Assembly (NCBI GenBank): GCA_050742975.1
Contig: JBOGDQ010000170.1
Coordinates: 1-9,197, forward strand
DNA: 9,197 nucleotides
Direction of reading: 5' to 3'
DNA from: JBDTGE01 sp050742975
GTDB taxonomy: Bacteria; Actinomycetota; Actinomycetes; Mycobacteriales; Jatrophihabitantaceae
Shown here: positions 1-6,485 of the stretch, piece by piece
How positions within the stretch are numbered: position 1 is the stretch's first letter
Layout of the letters: each line of letters opens with the position of its first letter
Translations under genes and position numbers: made by a program
The notes under the pieces: generated by a model
The model's database searches: none
The model's input: the letters and a program-made list of their open reading frames with translations, nothing else
What the model was told of the DNA's origin: nothing

Positions 1-16
1 GCGCGCTATAGCGCGC
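1..16. repeat. Perfect 16-bp palindrome after hutI
   Basis: GCGCGCTATAGCGCGC reads the same on both strands. On the hutI transcript it lies 12 bases after the stop codon and could fold as a 6-bp G/C stem with a TATA loop. This could be part of a terminator without a U-tract, or an operator for whatever lies to the left. The window edge prevents seeing its context, so its role is open. Confidence 0.4.
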
Positions 17-28
17 CGGGACGGGTGT

Positions 29-1186
29 TCATGCGGTCAGAGCGCGGGCAATCGGCACGCCGGGGCGGTAGGCCAGGTGCAGGTAGGTCGGCGCGTTCAG
101 GACTGCGAGGTCGGCCCGCGCGCCCACCCGCAGCACGCCGATGTCGTCTCGGCGCAGCGCTCGCGCGCCGCCGGCCGTTGCGGACCACAGCGCCTCGGCC
201 GCAGTCATCCGCAGCTCGCGCACCGCCAGCGCGATCATGAACGGCATCGACGAGCTGTAGCAGGTGCCCGGGTTGCAGTCGCTCGCCAGCGCGACCGTGA
301 CGCCGGCGTCGATCAGCAGTCGCGCGTCCGGGTACGGCGACCGCGTCGAGAACTCCACACCCGGCAGCAGCGTCGCCACAGCGTCGGATCCGGCCAGCGC
401 CTCGACGTCGAGGTCGGTCAGGTACGTGCAGTGATCGACGCTCGCCGCACCCAGCTCGACCGCCAGGCGGACGCCCGGCCCCGCCGACAGCTGGTTGCCG
501 TGCACGCGCAATCCGAGGCCCGCCGCCGCCCCGGCGGCGAGAACCGCGCGCGCCTCGTCACCGTCGAAGGCGTGCGGGCTGCCCGGCTCGCAGAACACGT
601 CGATCCAGCGGGCCAGCGGCGCGCACGCAGCGAGCATCGGTCCGGTGACGAGCTCGAGGTACTCCGAGCGGACGGCGCCGGGCGGCACCACGTGCGCGCC
701 GAGGAACGTCGTCTCGGTCGTGACCTCTCCAGCGATCCGCAGGGCGCGCACCTCGTCGTCGATCGTCAGGCCGTAGCCGCTCTTGACCTCTACCGTCGTC
801 GTGCCCTGCGCCGCCATCTCGTCGACCCGCGCGCGCACCAGGGTCCGCAGCTCGTCATCCGTCGCCGCTCGGGTCGCGGCGACCGTGGAGCCGATTCCTC
901 CACCGTCATAAGGGGATCCAGCCATCCGAGCCCCGAACTCGGTCGACCGGTCACCCGCGAAGACCAGGTGCGAGTGCGAGTCGACGAAGCCCGGCAACAC
1001 CGCCCGCCCGTCGACATCGCGGCGCTCGTCGGACGGCGGTGCCGACCGGCCCGCACCGATCCACGCGATCCGCCCGTCCTCGACGACGACCGCCGCATCC
1101 CGAACCAGGCCGAGCGGGGAACCGTCACCGACGGCGGCATCGTTCGTGATCAGTTCGGCGATTCCGGTTATCAGCGTCGAGCTCAT
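29..1186 (-). CDS. hutI: Imidazolonepropionase (HutI)
   Basis: Third step of histidine degradation: hydrolyses 4-imidazolone-5-propionate to N-formimidoyl-L-glutamate in the cytoplasm. The 385-aa product is near the usual HutI length and belongs to the metal-dependent amidohydrolase superfamily. Visible motifs are the metal-binding HSH at residues 71-73 in GFVDSHSH, EVKSGYGL near 133-140, FLGAHVVPP near 161-169, the metal-ligand region LRVHGNQLS with H229, H252, and the acidic residue D303 in ASDCNPGT. It ends with the typical ADLAVLNAPTYLHLAYRPG segment. The frame stays open further upstream to 1288, but the ATG at 1184-1186 is chosen because GGAGG lies 7 bases before it and because the alternative N-terminus would overlap hutF. 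It is last in the operon, 31 bp after hutF. Confidence 0.95.
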   Translation of the reverse strand: MSSTLITGIAELITNDAAVGDGSPLGLVRDAAVVVEDGRIAWIGAGRSAPPSDERRDVDGRAVLPGFVDSHSHLVFAGDRSTEFGARMAGSPYDGGGIGSTVAATRAATDDELRTLVRARVDEMAAQGTTTVEVKSGYGLTIDDEVRALRIAGEVTTETTFLGAHVVPPGAVRSEYLELVTGPMLAACAPLARWIDVFCEPGSPHAFDGDEARAVLAAGAAAGLGLRVHGNQLSAGPGVRLAVELGAASVDHCTYLTDLDVEALAGSDAVATLLPGVEFSTRSPYPDARLLIDAGVTVALASDCNPGTCYSSSMPFMIALAVRELRMTAAEALWSATAGGARALRRDDIGVLRVGARADLAVLNAPTYLHLAYRPGVPIARALTA

Positions 1187-1217
1187 CTGCGCCTCCGAAT
1201 CTTCGCGCGAGCGCTCA

Positions 1218-2528
1218 TCACGGCACCCAGAGTGGCTCGATCGCCGTACGCAGCAGCGCGCCCACATCACCCAGCCGGTGCCGGCCACCGCTCACCACGA
1301 CCGATCCGTCGACGACCACGGTGTCGACGTCGGCGGCTGTCGCGGCCAGTACCACCTGCTCGGGCGCGACGCCGGCCGTGCGCACGGTGTCCAGTCGCAC
1401 CGCCACCAGGTCGGCCCGCGCGCCGACTTCGAGCCGCCCAGCCTCGGGCCAGCCGATGCTCGCGTGCGCGGTCAACGCCGCGTGCAGGTCCGCAGGGCGC
1501 AACCGGCCGCGCTGCAGTGACGCCAGCCGCTCGTCCATCTCCAGCGCCCGCGCCTCCTCGAGCAGGTCGATCACCGCGTGCTGATCACTGCCCAGCGACA
1601 GTTGGACACCGGCGTCGAGCAACGCGCGTGCAGGCCCGATACCGTCGGCCAGATCCCGCTCCGTGGTGGGACAGAAGCACGCCGTCGCGCGCGCAGCACC
1701 GAGCAGCCCGATGTCCTGATCGGCCAGGTGGGTGGCGTGCACCGCGGTCATCGTCGGCCCGAGCACGCCCTCGTCGGCGAGCAGTTCGGTCGGCGTGCAC
1801 TCGTAGTACGCCAGGCACGCGTCGTTCTCGGCCGGCTGCTCGGACAGGTGCACGTGCAGCGGACGCTCGCCCGCCACGCGGCGCACCGACGCCAGCGCGG
1901 GACGCGGCACCGCGCGGATCGAGTGGATCGCCACCCCGACACGCATCCCCTGCGACGGGCGCAGTTCACCGACCCGCGCCGCCCAGGCGTCCACGTCAGC
2001 ATCGCGGAAGCGCCGCTGCACCTCGTCCGGCTCGGCGTGCCCGTCGGCGGTCAGCCCGCCGGACAGGTAGCACGTGTCCAGCAGCGTCAACCGGACACCG
2101 GCCTCGGCGGCGGCAGCTCGCAGCGCCTCGCCCATCGCGTTCGCATCGGCATACGGCTCGCCGCCCGCAGCATGGTGCAGGTAGTGGAACTCCCCGACGC
2201 CGGTGACGCCGGCCAGCACCATCTCGGCGTAGGTGGCGCGGGCGAGCGCGTGGTACGAGTCGGGATCCAGGCGGGCCGCGATCGCGTACATGCGCTCGCG
2301 CCAGGTCCAGAACGTCCCACCCCTGTCGTGGGTTCGACCGCGTAGCGCGCGGTGGAACGCGTGGCTGTGCGCATTCGCGAACCCCGGCAGGACGATCCCC
2401 GGCAAGGCCGTCGCGTCGTCGGCGCGCCCCCCGGCCGTGATCGACGCGAATCGCTCGCCGTCGACCTCGAACGTGACGTCGCGGGCCAGGCCACCGGGCA
2501 GCAGCGCGTGCTGCGCGTGGAACCTCAC
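1218..2528 (-). CDS. hutF: Formimidoylglutamate deiminase (HutF)
   Basis: Converts N-formimidoyl-L-glutamate to N-formyl-L-glutamate and ammonia, the deiminase branch of histidine degradation. The 436-aa protein is an amidohydrolase-superfamily enzyme: HSH at residues 54-56 in PGFANAHSHAFHRAL, the HutF-typical FWTWRERMY near 73-81, GVGEFHYLHH at 110-119, LHVHLSEQ at 224-231, H264 in TAVHATHL, and D315 in SLGSDQHAVID. An ORF extends upstream to 3077 but there it is only a shadow of the amidohydrolase gene. The start is the GTG at 2526-2528, which overlaps the TGA of the preceding gene as GTGA; the RBS is poor, so translation is probably coupled to that gene. Followed by hutI after 31 bp. Family assignment is firm; start is likely. 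Confidence 0.94.
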   Translation of the reverse strand: MRFHAQHALLPGGLARDVTFEVDGERFASITAGGRADDATALPGIVLPGFANAHSHAFHRALRGRTHDRGGTFWTWRERMYAIAARLDPDSYHALARATYAEMVLAGVTGVGEFHYLHHAAGGEPYADANAMGEALRAAAAEAGVRLTLLDTCYLSGGLTADGHAEPDEVQRRFRDADVDAWAARVGELRPSQGMRVGVAIHSIRAVPRPALASVRRVAGERPLHVHLSEQPAENDACLAYYECTPTELLADEGVLGPTMTAVHATHLADQDIGLLGAARATACFCPTTERDLADGIGPARALLDAGVQLSLGSDQHAVIDLLEEARALEMDERLASLQRGRLRPADLHAALTAHASIGWPEAGRLEVGARADLVAVRLDTVRTAGVAPEQVVLAATAADVDTVVVDGSVVVSGGRHRLGDVGALLRTAIEPLWVP

Positions 2529-3742
2529 CGGCTCAGTTCTCTGATCACGGCCGCGAGCGCGTCGACGCCGGCCACGCAGTCGTCGCGCTCGGCGAACTCC
2601 TGCGGTGAGTGCGAGACGCCGGTCGGATTGCGGACGAAGAGCATCGCCGTGGCGACGCCGGCAGCCGCGAGGATCCCGGCGTCGTGCCCCGCGCCGGTCT
2701 CCAGCCGCGGCGCGTCGTCGAGCAGCCGGCTCAGCTCGTGGGCCAGGCTCTCGTCGAACGGCGTGCGGTCGGTCCACGACTCCTCCGTCAGCTCGCCGCC
2801 GTGTTCTTCGACGAGTTCGGCGATGTCGGCCACTACCGCCCGGACGGGGTCCGGGCGGCTGCCTCGCGCGTCGAGCCAGACGCGCACCAGCGAGGCGATC
2901 GCGTTCACCCCGTTGGGTTCGACGCGGACCTTGCCGCACGTCGCGACGCAGTCTCGTTCCGCCGCCGCGCTGCGAGCGCGCTGGACTACTTCTGCGAGCG
3001 CCAGCATCGGGTCCCGCCGGTCGGCCAGCCGGGTCGTTCCGGCGTGATTCGCCTGTCCGGGCAGCTCGATCCGCCACCGGCCGTGCGGCCAGATACCCGC
3101 ACCGACGGCGACCGGGCGGCCGAGATCGACCAGCCCGCGCCCCTGCTCGACGTGCAGCTCGACGAACGTCCCGATCCGCGCGAGCGTCTCGTCATCGCGC
3201 CCGACGAGCGATACCTCGCGGCCCGCGCGCGTCATCGCCTCGGCCATCGGCACGCCGTCGGCATCACGCAGCGCGAGCGCTCGATCGGCCCGCAGCGCGC
3301 CGGTGATCATCCGCGAGCCGGCGCACGCGATGCCAAACCGCGCGCCCTCCTCGTCCCCGAAGTTGACGACCCCGATCGGCCGCGCCGGCTCGAGGCCGCG
3401 CTCACGCAGTGCGTCCAGTGCGGCGAACGCGGACACCACGCCGAGCGGGCCGTCGAACGCACCGCCGTCCGGTACCGAATCGAGGTGCGAGCCCACGACC
3501 AGGCCGGGTTTCGCGTCGGGGTCGCCCCACCACGCCCACTGGTTGCCGGCCCGGTCGGTGGTCAGGTCCAGGCCACGTGCGTCCGCCGCACCGGCGAACC
3601 ACTCGCGCAGCGTCGCGTCCTCGGCCGTCCACGCGTACCGCCGGTAACCGCCGGTGCCGGGGTGTCGGCCCACCGGGGCCAGCTCGTCCCACAGGCCGTC
3701 GAACGTCGCGCTCACCGGTCCATAGGACACCGCCCGTACCAC
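2525..3742 (-). CDS. M20-family allantoate/N-carbamoyl amidohydrolase, Hut-linked
   Basis: A 405-aa M20/M28 di-metal hydrolase of the allantoate amidohydrolase, N-carbamoyl-L-amino-acid hydrolase and beta-ureidopropionase group. Metal and catalytic positions are visible: H86 and D97 in SHLDSVPDGGAFDGPLG, E131-E132 in NFGDEEGARFG, H197 in VELHVEQG, and H378 in GVSHSPQEF; NHAGTT at 232-237 and GHDAG at 352-356 are also typical. It heads the operon and overlaps hutF by four bases, and I recall the same order (amidohydrolase-hutF-hutI) in Streptomyces. HutF makes N-formylglutamate and no HutG is present here, so I infer that this enzyme may release formate from N-formyl-L-glutamate; the annotation as allantoate amidohydrolase is a family label. 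The start is uncertain: GTG at 3740-3742 gives the longest form, while GTG at 3713-3715 gives VSATFDGLWDEL, where I expect homologues to begin. Neither has a strong RBS. Confidence 0.9.
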   Translation of the reverse strand: MVRAVSYGPVSATFDGLWDELAPVGRHPGTGGYRRYAWTAEDATLREWFAGAADARGLDLTTDRAGNQWAWWGDPDAKPGLVVGSHLDSVPDGGAFDGPLGVVSAFAALDALRERGLEPARPIGVVNFGDEEGARFGIACAGSRMITGALRADRALALRDADGVPMAEAMTRAGREVSLVGRDDETLARIGTFVELHVEQGRGLVDLGRPVAVGAGIWPHGRWRIELPGQANHAGTTRLADRRDPMLALAEVVQRARSAAAERDCVATCGKVRVEPNGVNAIASLVRVWLDARGSRPDPVRAVVADIAELVEEHGGELTEESWTDRTPFDESLAHELSRLLDDAPRLETGAGHDAGILAAAGVATAMLFVRNPTGVSHSPQEFAERDDCVAGVDALAAVIRELSR

Positions 3743-3768
3743 CGACGGCTAGCGCGACGCGCGGGACG

Positions 3769-3788
3769 GCGTCCGGAATCCCAGACGC
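3769..3788. promoter_or_regulatory. Inverted repeat upstream of amidohydrolase-hutFI operon
   Basis: Eight-base arms GCGTCCGG and CCAGACGC around the loop AATC, complementary except for one position that would be a G-U pair in RNA. It lies 26 bases before the first possible start of the amidohydrolase gene, a suitable place for an operator of a histidine-utilisation repressor. No convincing -35/-10 pair was seen beside it. Chance occurrence in GC-rich DNA is possible. Confidence 0.3.
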
Positions 3789-3804
3789 GGCCACTCCCCG
3801 GATC

Positions 3805-3853
3805 CGATTGTGCAACTCTCGGCGGTCCCAGGCCGCCGAGAGTTGCACAATCG
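3805..3853 (-). terminator. Perfect 21-bp hairpin between operons
   Basis: The left arm (3805-3825) and right arm (3833-3853) are exact reverse complements and enclose seven bases; each arm carries TTGTGCAACTCTCGGCGG or its complement. On the minus strand it starts five bases after the stop codon of the small desaturase-operon gene, so it is placed as an intrinsic terminator, of the actinomycete sort without a U-tract. It also isolates the histidine operon downstream. The AT-containing, exactly conserved arms are unusual for a plain terminator; a mobile palindromic repeat is the alternative. Confidence 0.6.
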
Positions 3854-3857
3854 CCGC

Positions 3858-4055
3858 TCAGTCGGTGCTGTCGTCGGCTTCGGCCCGGGCGGCGGCGTCC
3901 CGCATCTCGAACGCGTCGCTCGCCCAGTCCCCGATCTCGTGCGCGACCTCGCGCACCGCGCCACTGATGATGGTGGCGATGCGCCCGACATGCGTGGCCG
4001 CGGACTCGGCGAGTACCTGCGCGACGTCCTTGCGTGCTTCGAACCGACCGACCAT
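3858..4055 (-). CDS. Small helical protein of desaturase operon, function unknown
   Basis: A 65-aa product beginning MVGRFEARKDVAQVLAES and ending in an acidic tail (AEADDSTD). I do not recognise the family. The composition is rich in A, E, R, V and I with almost no proline, suggesting one or two amphipathic helices; the stretch VGRIATIISGAVREVAHEIG (20 residues) alternates hydrophobic and charged positions and is too polar for a membrane span. The ATG at 4053-4055 is chosen because AGGGG lies eight bases upstream. The frame is open to a GTG at 4098-4100 that overlaps the desaturase stop as GTGA and would add 15 residues, but it has no RBS. It is the last gene of the reductase-desaturase operon and is followed at once by the hairpin. 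A lipid- or desaturase-associated accessory role is only inferred from position. Confidence 0.7.
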   Translation of the reverse strand: MVGRFEARKDVAQVLAESAATHVGRIATIISGAVREVAHEIGDWASDAFEMRDAAARAEADDSTD

Positions 4056-4096
4056 GTCGATACCCCTGTCTGCCGCTCTTACGGTGTCTGCCGCGC

Positions 4097-5209
4097 TCAC
4101 GCGGCGGCGGGAACCTTGGTGGGTACCACGGTAATCGCCGGACCCGGGTCGGCCTTCGCCCGGCTCGGGAGGGCGAGCCGGAAGATCTTGCCCCAGGTCG
4201 AGCCCAGCTGCCGGGTCAGGCCTCCGGTGTTGTAGGGCAGGCCGTGCTTCTCGCAGATCGCCTTCACCTCCGCCGCGACCTGCGGGTAACGGCGGGCCGG
4301 GAGGTCCGGGAACAGGTGGTGCTCGATCTGGTGGGACAGGTTGCCGGACAGGATGTGGAAAAGCTTGTCACCGGTGATGTTGGCCGAGCCCATCATCTGC
4401 CGCACGTACCAGTGCCCGCGTGACTCGTCCTCGCACTCGTCTTCGGTGAAGGTGGCGACGCCGGTCGGGAAGTGGCCGCAGAAGATGATCGAGTAGGCCC
4501 ACACGTTGCGGACGAGGTTCGCGCTCGCGTTCGCGGTGATGGTCGACAGGAACATCGGGCCGGTCAGCGCGGGGAACAGCAGGTAGTCCTTCAGGGTCTG
4601 CCGTCCGGCTTTGCGCCAGATGCCACGCCAGAGTTCCCTGTTCTCCGAGAGCTTGCGCTTGCCGCTGATCAGGTTCTCGGCCTCAAGGTCGTGCAGCGCG
4701 ACGCCGTACTGGAAGAACGTCATGAGCAGGAACGCGTAGAGCGGGTTGCCCAGGTAGTAGGGGTTCCACCGCTGTGACTCGTCCATCCGCAGCACGCCGT
4801 AACCGATGTCGCGATCCTTGTCGAGGATGTTCGTGTACGTGTGGTGCAGGTAGTTGTGCGAGTGCCGCCACTGGTCCGCTGGGCAGGCCGTGTCCCACTC
4901 GAACATCTTCGAGTTCAGGCCGGGGTCGCGCATCCAGTCGTACTGGCCGTGCATGACGTTGTGCCCGATCTCCATGTTGTCGAGGATCTTCGACAGCGAC
5001 AGGGCAGCGGTCCCGGCGAGCCAGAACGGCGGCAGGAAGCCGAGGAAGAGAGATCCGCGGCCGACTACCTCGAGAGCCCGCTGCGCCTTGACGATCTTGT
5101 AGATGTAGTCGCGGTCCTCCTCGCCGAGGTCGTCGACGACCCGACGACGGATGGCGTCGAGCTCGGCGCCGATCTGCTCGATCTGCTCTTCGGTCAACGT
5201 GATACTCAT
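4097..5209 (-). CDS. Membrane acyl-CoA desaturase, DesA3-like
   Basis: A 370-aa integral-membrane di-iron fatty-acid desaturase that would introduce a cis double bond into a long-chain acyl-CoA or acyl-lipid using oxygen and electrons from the neighbouring reductase. The three histidine boxes are present: GHNVMHGQ (H83, H87), HSHNYLHHTYTN (H118, H122, H123) and LSHQIEHHLFPDLPARRY (H293, H297, H298). The HQIEHH third box is that of the DesA3/linoleoyl-CoA group, also found in front-end desaturases, although no cytochrome b5 domain is fused here. Hydrophobic segments lie near residues 52-77, 155-176, 208-226 and 234-250. The ATG at 5207-5209 has AGGAGA six bases upstream. It follows the reductase by 28 bp, as in the mycobacterial Rv3230c-Rv3229c pair. 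Position specificity (probably delta-9) cannot be read from the sequence. Confidence 0.93.
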   Translation of the reverse strand: MSITLTEEQIEQIGAELDAIRRRVVDDLGEEDRDYIYKIVKAQRALEVVGRGSLFLGFLPPFWLAGTAALSLSKILDNMEIGHNVMHGQYDWMRDPGLNSKMFEWDTACPADQWRHSHNYLHHTYTNILDKDRDIGYGVLRMDESQRWNPYYLGNPLYAFLLMTFFQYGVALHDLEAENLISGKRKLSENRELWRGIWRKAGRQTLKDYLLFPALTGPMFLSTITANASANLVRNVWAYSIIFCGHFPTGVATFTEDECEDESRGHWYVRQMMGSANITGDKLFHILSGNLSHQIEHHLFPDLPARRYPQVAAEVKAICEKHGLPYNTGGLTRQLGSTWGKIFRLALPSRAKADPGPAITVVPTKVPAAA

Positions 5210-5237
5210 CAGTTTCTCCTTGTCGGCAAGGGATGTC

Positions 5238-6338
5238 TTAGATGTCGAGTGCTACGTCGCCGACGGCCTGGGAGATGCACAACTGCACCTCGACGTCGGC
5301 GTCGCTGTTGGTCTCGCCGGTGCGGATGTTGCGGGTGCAGCCGCTCGTCTTGACCTGGGCGCACGAGAAGCAGATGCCCATCCGGCAGCCGTGCGGGGGG
5401 CGCAGGCCGGCCGCCTCGGCCTGGACGAGCAACGTGTCGCCGCTGTTCTGTGCGCTGAGTCCCGAGCGGTCGAAGCTGACCGTCCCGCTTGCGTCACTGT
5501 CCGCACCGGGCGCCTCGGGCTGGAACTGCTCGGTATGCAGGTGTTCGCCGAGTCTCTGCTCTTCGTAGTACGCGCGGACGGCGCTCGTCAGGCCGGGTGG
5601 GCCGCACACGAACGTCTCGGCATCCGCGTACCACGGCGCGACGGACTCGAGGTGTGCGCGCGAGAAGTGGCCGTGCAGGGCGCCGTCGACCGGCCGCCGG
5701 GTGTGCACCAGCGCCAGGTCGACGTTCGCGTGCCGCGCGGCGAGCTCGTGCAGTTCCTCGCGGTAGCTGACGTCGTCGGCCGCCGACGCGTAGTGCAGGA
5801 ACGTGACGTCGCCGGCGTGGCCCTCGTCGCACAGCGTGCGCAACATCGACAGCACCGGCGTGATCCCGCTGCCACCACTGATCAGGACCACCTTGTCCGG
5901 ACGGTCCGCGGGCAGGCCGAACGTGCCGTCGGCCTGGGACAGCCCGACGACCAGGCCAGGTTCGGCTCTCGCGTGCAGGTACCGCGACACCAGCCCGCCG
6001 GGATGCGCCTTGACCGTGAGCTCGATCCGCCCGTCACGGCGGTGCTGCGAGCAGGCCGGCGAGAAGCATCGGGTGCGCCGGACGCCGTCGATCAGGACGC
6101 TGACCTGGACGAACTGCCCGGCCCGGAAGCCCTGCCACTGGCGCGTCGGGCGCAGGGTGAGCGTGACTGTGTCGGGGGTGGACCGGTGCACGTGGGTCAC
6201 CTCGGCCCGCAGGTCGCGCACTGTCAGCATCGGGTGTACCAGTTCGAGGTAGCGGTCGACGCCGTGTGGCGTGGCGAGAGCTTCGAGCAGTCGCAGTGGG
6301 GAGATCGGCCGCCGGACGGGAGAGCCGGTCGTGGTCAT
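5238..6338 (-). CDS. NAD(P)H ferredoxin reductase with 2Fe-2S domain, desaturase partner
   Basis: A 366-aa three-domain electron-transfer protein that passes electrons from NAD(P)H through FAD to a 2Fe-2S centre and on to the desaturase. The order is FAD-binding domain (about 40-140), NAD(P) domain with GGSGITPVLSMLRTL at 155-169 and CGPPG at 245-249, then a C-terminal plant-type ferredoxin domain with C318-x4-C323-x2-C326 and C354 in LCIS. The flavin motif usually written RxYSxxS reads R90-C-F-S-P-A-C here, so Tyr is Phe and the second Ser is Cys. No N-terminal signal or membrane segment is seen. The ATG at 6336-6338 has a very strong GAGGAGG RBS. It is first in the operon, 28 bp before the desaturase, and divergent from the TetR gene. 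It resembles Rv3230c, the electron donor of DesA3. Confidence 0.92.
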   Translation of the reverse strand: MTTTGSPVRRPISPLRLLEALATPHGVDRYLELVHPMLTVRDLRAEVTHVHRSTPDTVTLTLRPTRQWQGFRAGQFVQVSVLIDGVRRTRCFSPACSQHRRDGRIELTVKAHPGGLVSRYLHARAEPGLVVGLSQADGTFGLPADRPDKVVLISGGSGITPVLSMLRTLCDEGHAGDVTFLHYASAADDVSYREELHELAARHANVDLALVHTRRPVDGALHGHFSRAHLESVAPWYADAETFVCGPPGLTSAVRAYYEEQRLGEHLHTEQFQPEAPGADSDASGTVSFDRSGLSAQNSGDTLLVQAEAAGLRPPHGCRMGICFSCAQVKTSGCTRNIRTGETNSDADVEVQLCISQAVGDVALDI

Positions 6339-6364
6339 CGCTGCCTCCTCGGGCGTTCGAGTTC

Positions 6365-6382
6365 AGTGCACGTCTGTTCACT
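6365..6382. promoter_or_regulatory. DesT/FabR-like operator palindrome
   Basis: On the minus strand AGTGAAC-AGAC-GTGCACT: seven-base arms with one mismatch and a four-base centre. From memory, Pseudomonas aeruginosa DesT boxes have the same 7-4-7 form with an AGTGAAC arm. It lies just after the predicted -10 of the reductase-desaturase operon, covering the predicted transcription start, so a bound repressor would block initiation. The divergent TetR regulator is the obvious ligand. Confidence 0.65.
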
Positions 6383-6386
6383 CACT

Positions 6387-6416
6387 AGTTAAGCGAAAGG
6401 CCTTCCCGACTGTCAA
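6387..6416 (-). promoter_or_regulatory. Promoter of reductase-desaturase operon
   Basis: On the minus strand a perfect -35 TTGACA (6416-6411) is followed after 18 bases by TTAACT (6392-6387), a weak match to the -10. Transcription would start near 6380, giving a leader of about 42 bases that contains the operator half and the strong RBS. The exact -10 is a guess; the -35 is clear. Confidence 0.55.
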
Positions 6417-6427
6417 CACGGATGATT

Positions 6428-6446
6428 GTGACGCCTGGTACGTCAC
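6428..6446. promoter_or_regulatory. Inverted repeat upstream of TetR gene
   Basis: GTGACG and CGTCAC are exact reverse complements separated by CCTGGTA. It lies 28 to 46 bases upstream of the predicted -10 of the regulator gene and outside the desaturase promoter. It differs in sequence from the AGTGAAC palindrome, so it may bind another regulator or serve autoregulation; a chance repeat cannot be excluded. Confidence 0.3.
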
Positions 6447-6473
6447 GGGCCAGGGAGTCCCGGTGCACGGGCG

Positions 6474-6479
6474 TACTCT
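6474..6479 (+). promoter_or_regulatory. -10 element for a leaderless TetR transcript
   Basis: TACTCT fits the actinobacterial TANNNT -10 and ends six bases before the GTG at 6486-6488. A start of transcription at or next to that G would give a leaderless mRNA, which agrees with the absence of any purine-rich RBS before the GTG. No good -35 is seen. Confidence 0.5.
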
Positions 6480-6485
6480 TGCCGG

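Noticed and set aside
77..2206. Plus-strand 709-aa open frame
   Set aside because: Arg/Pro/His-rich translation without domains, lying antisense to hutI and hutF, both of which have full family motifs; a GC-rich shadow frame.
2529..3077. N-terminal extension of hutF
   Set aside because: Arg-rich translation overlapping the amidohydrolase gene; HutF proteins begin near the GTG at 2528.
2609..3967. Plus-strand 452-aa open frame
   Set aside because: Antisense to the M20 amidohydrolase, low-complexity composition, and it crosses the large hairpin.
3749..3991. Minus-strand 80-aa frame across the hairpin
   Set aside because: It reads through both hairpin arms and overlaps the small desaturase-operon gene in another frame; no RBS or sensible composition.
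6385..6390. ACTAGT palindrome near the desaturase promoter
   Set aside because: Only six bases and explained as part of the -10 region; the adjoining AGTGAAC palindrome is the better operator.
5151..6392. Plus-strand 413-aa open frame
   Set aside because: Antisense to the reductase over its whole length and running into the promoter region; no recognisable motif.
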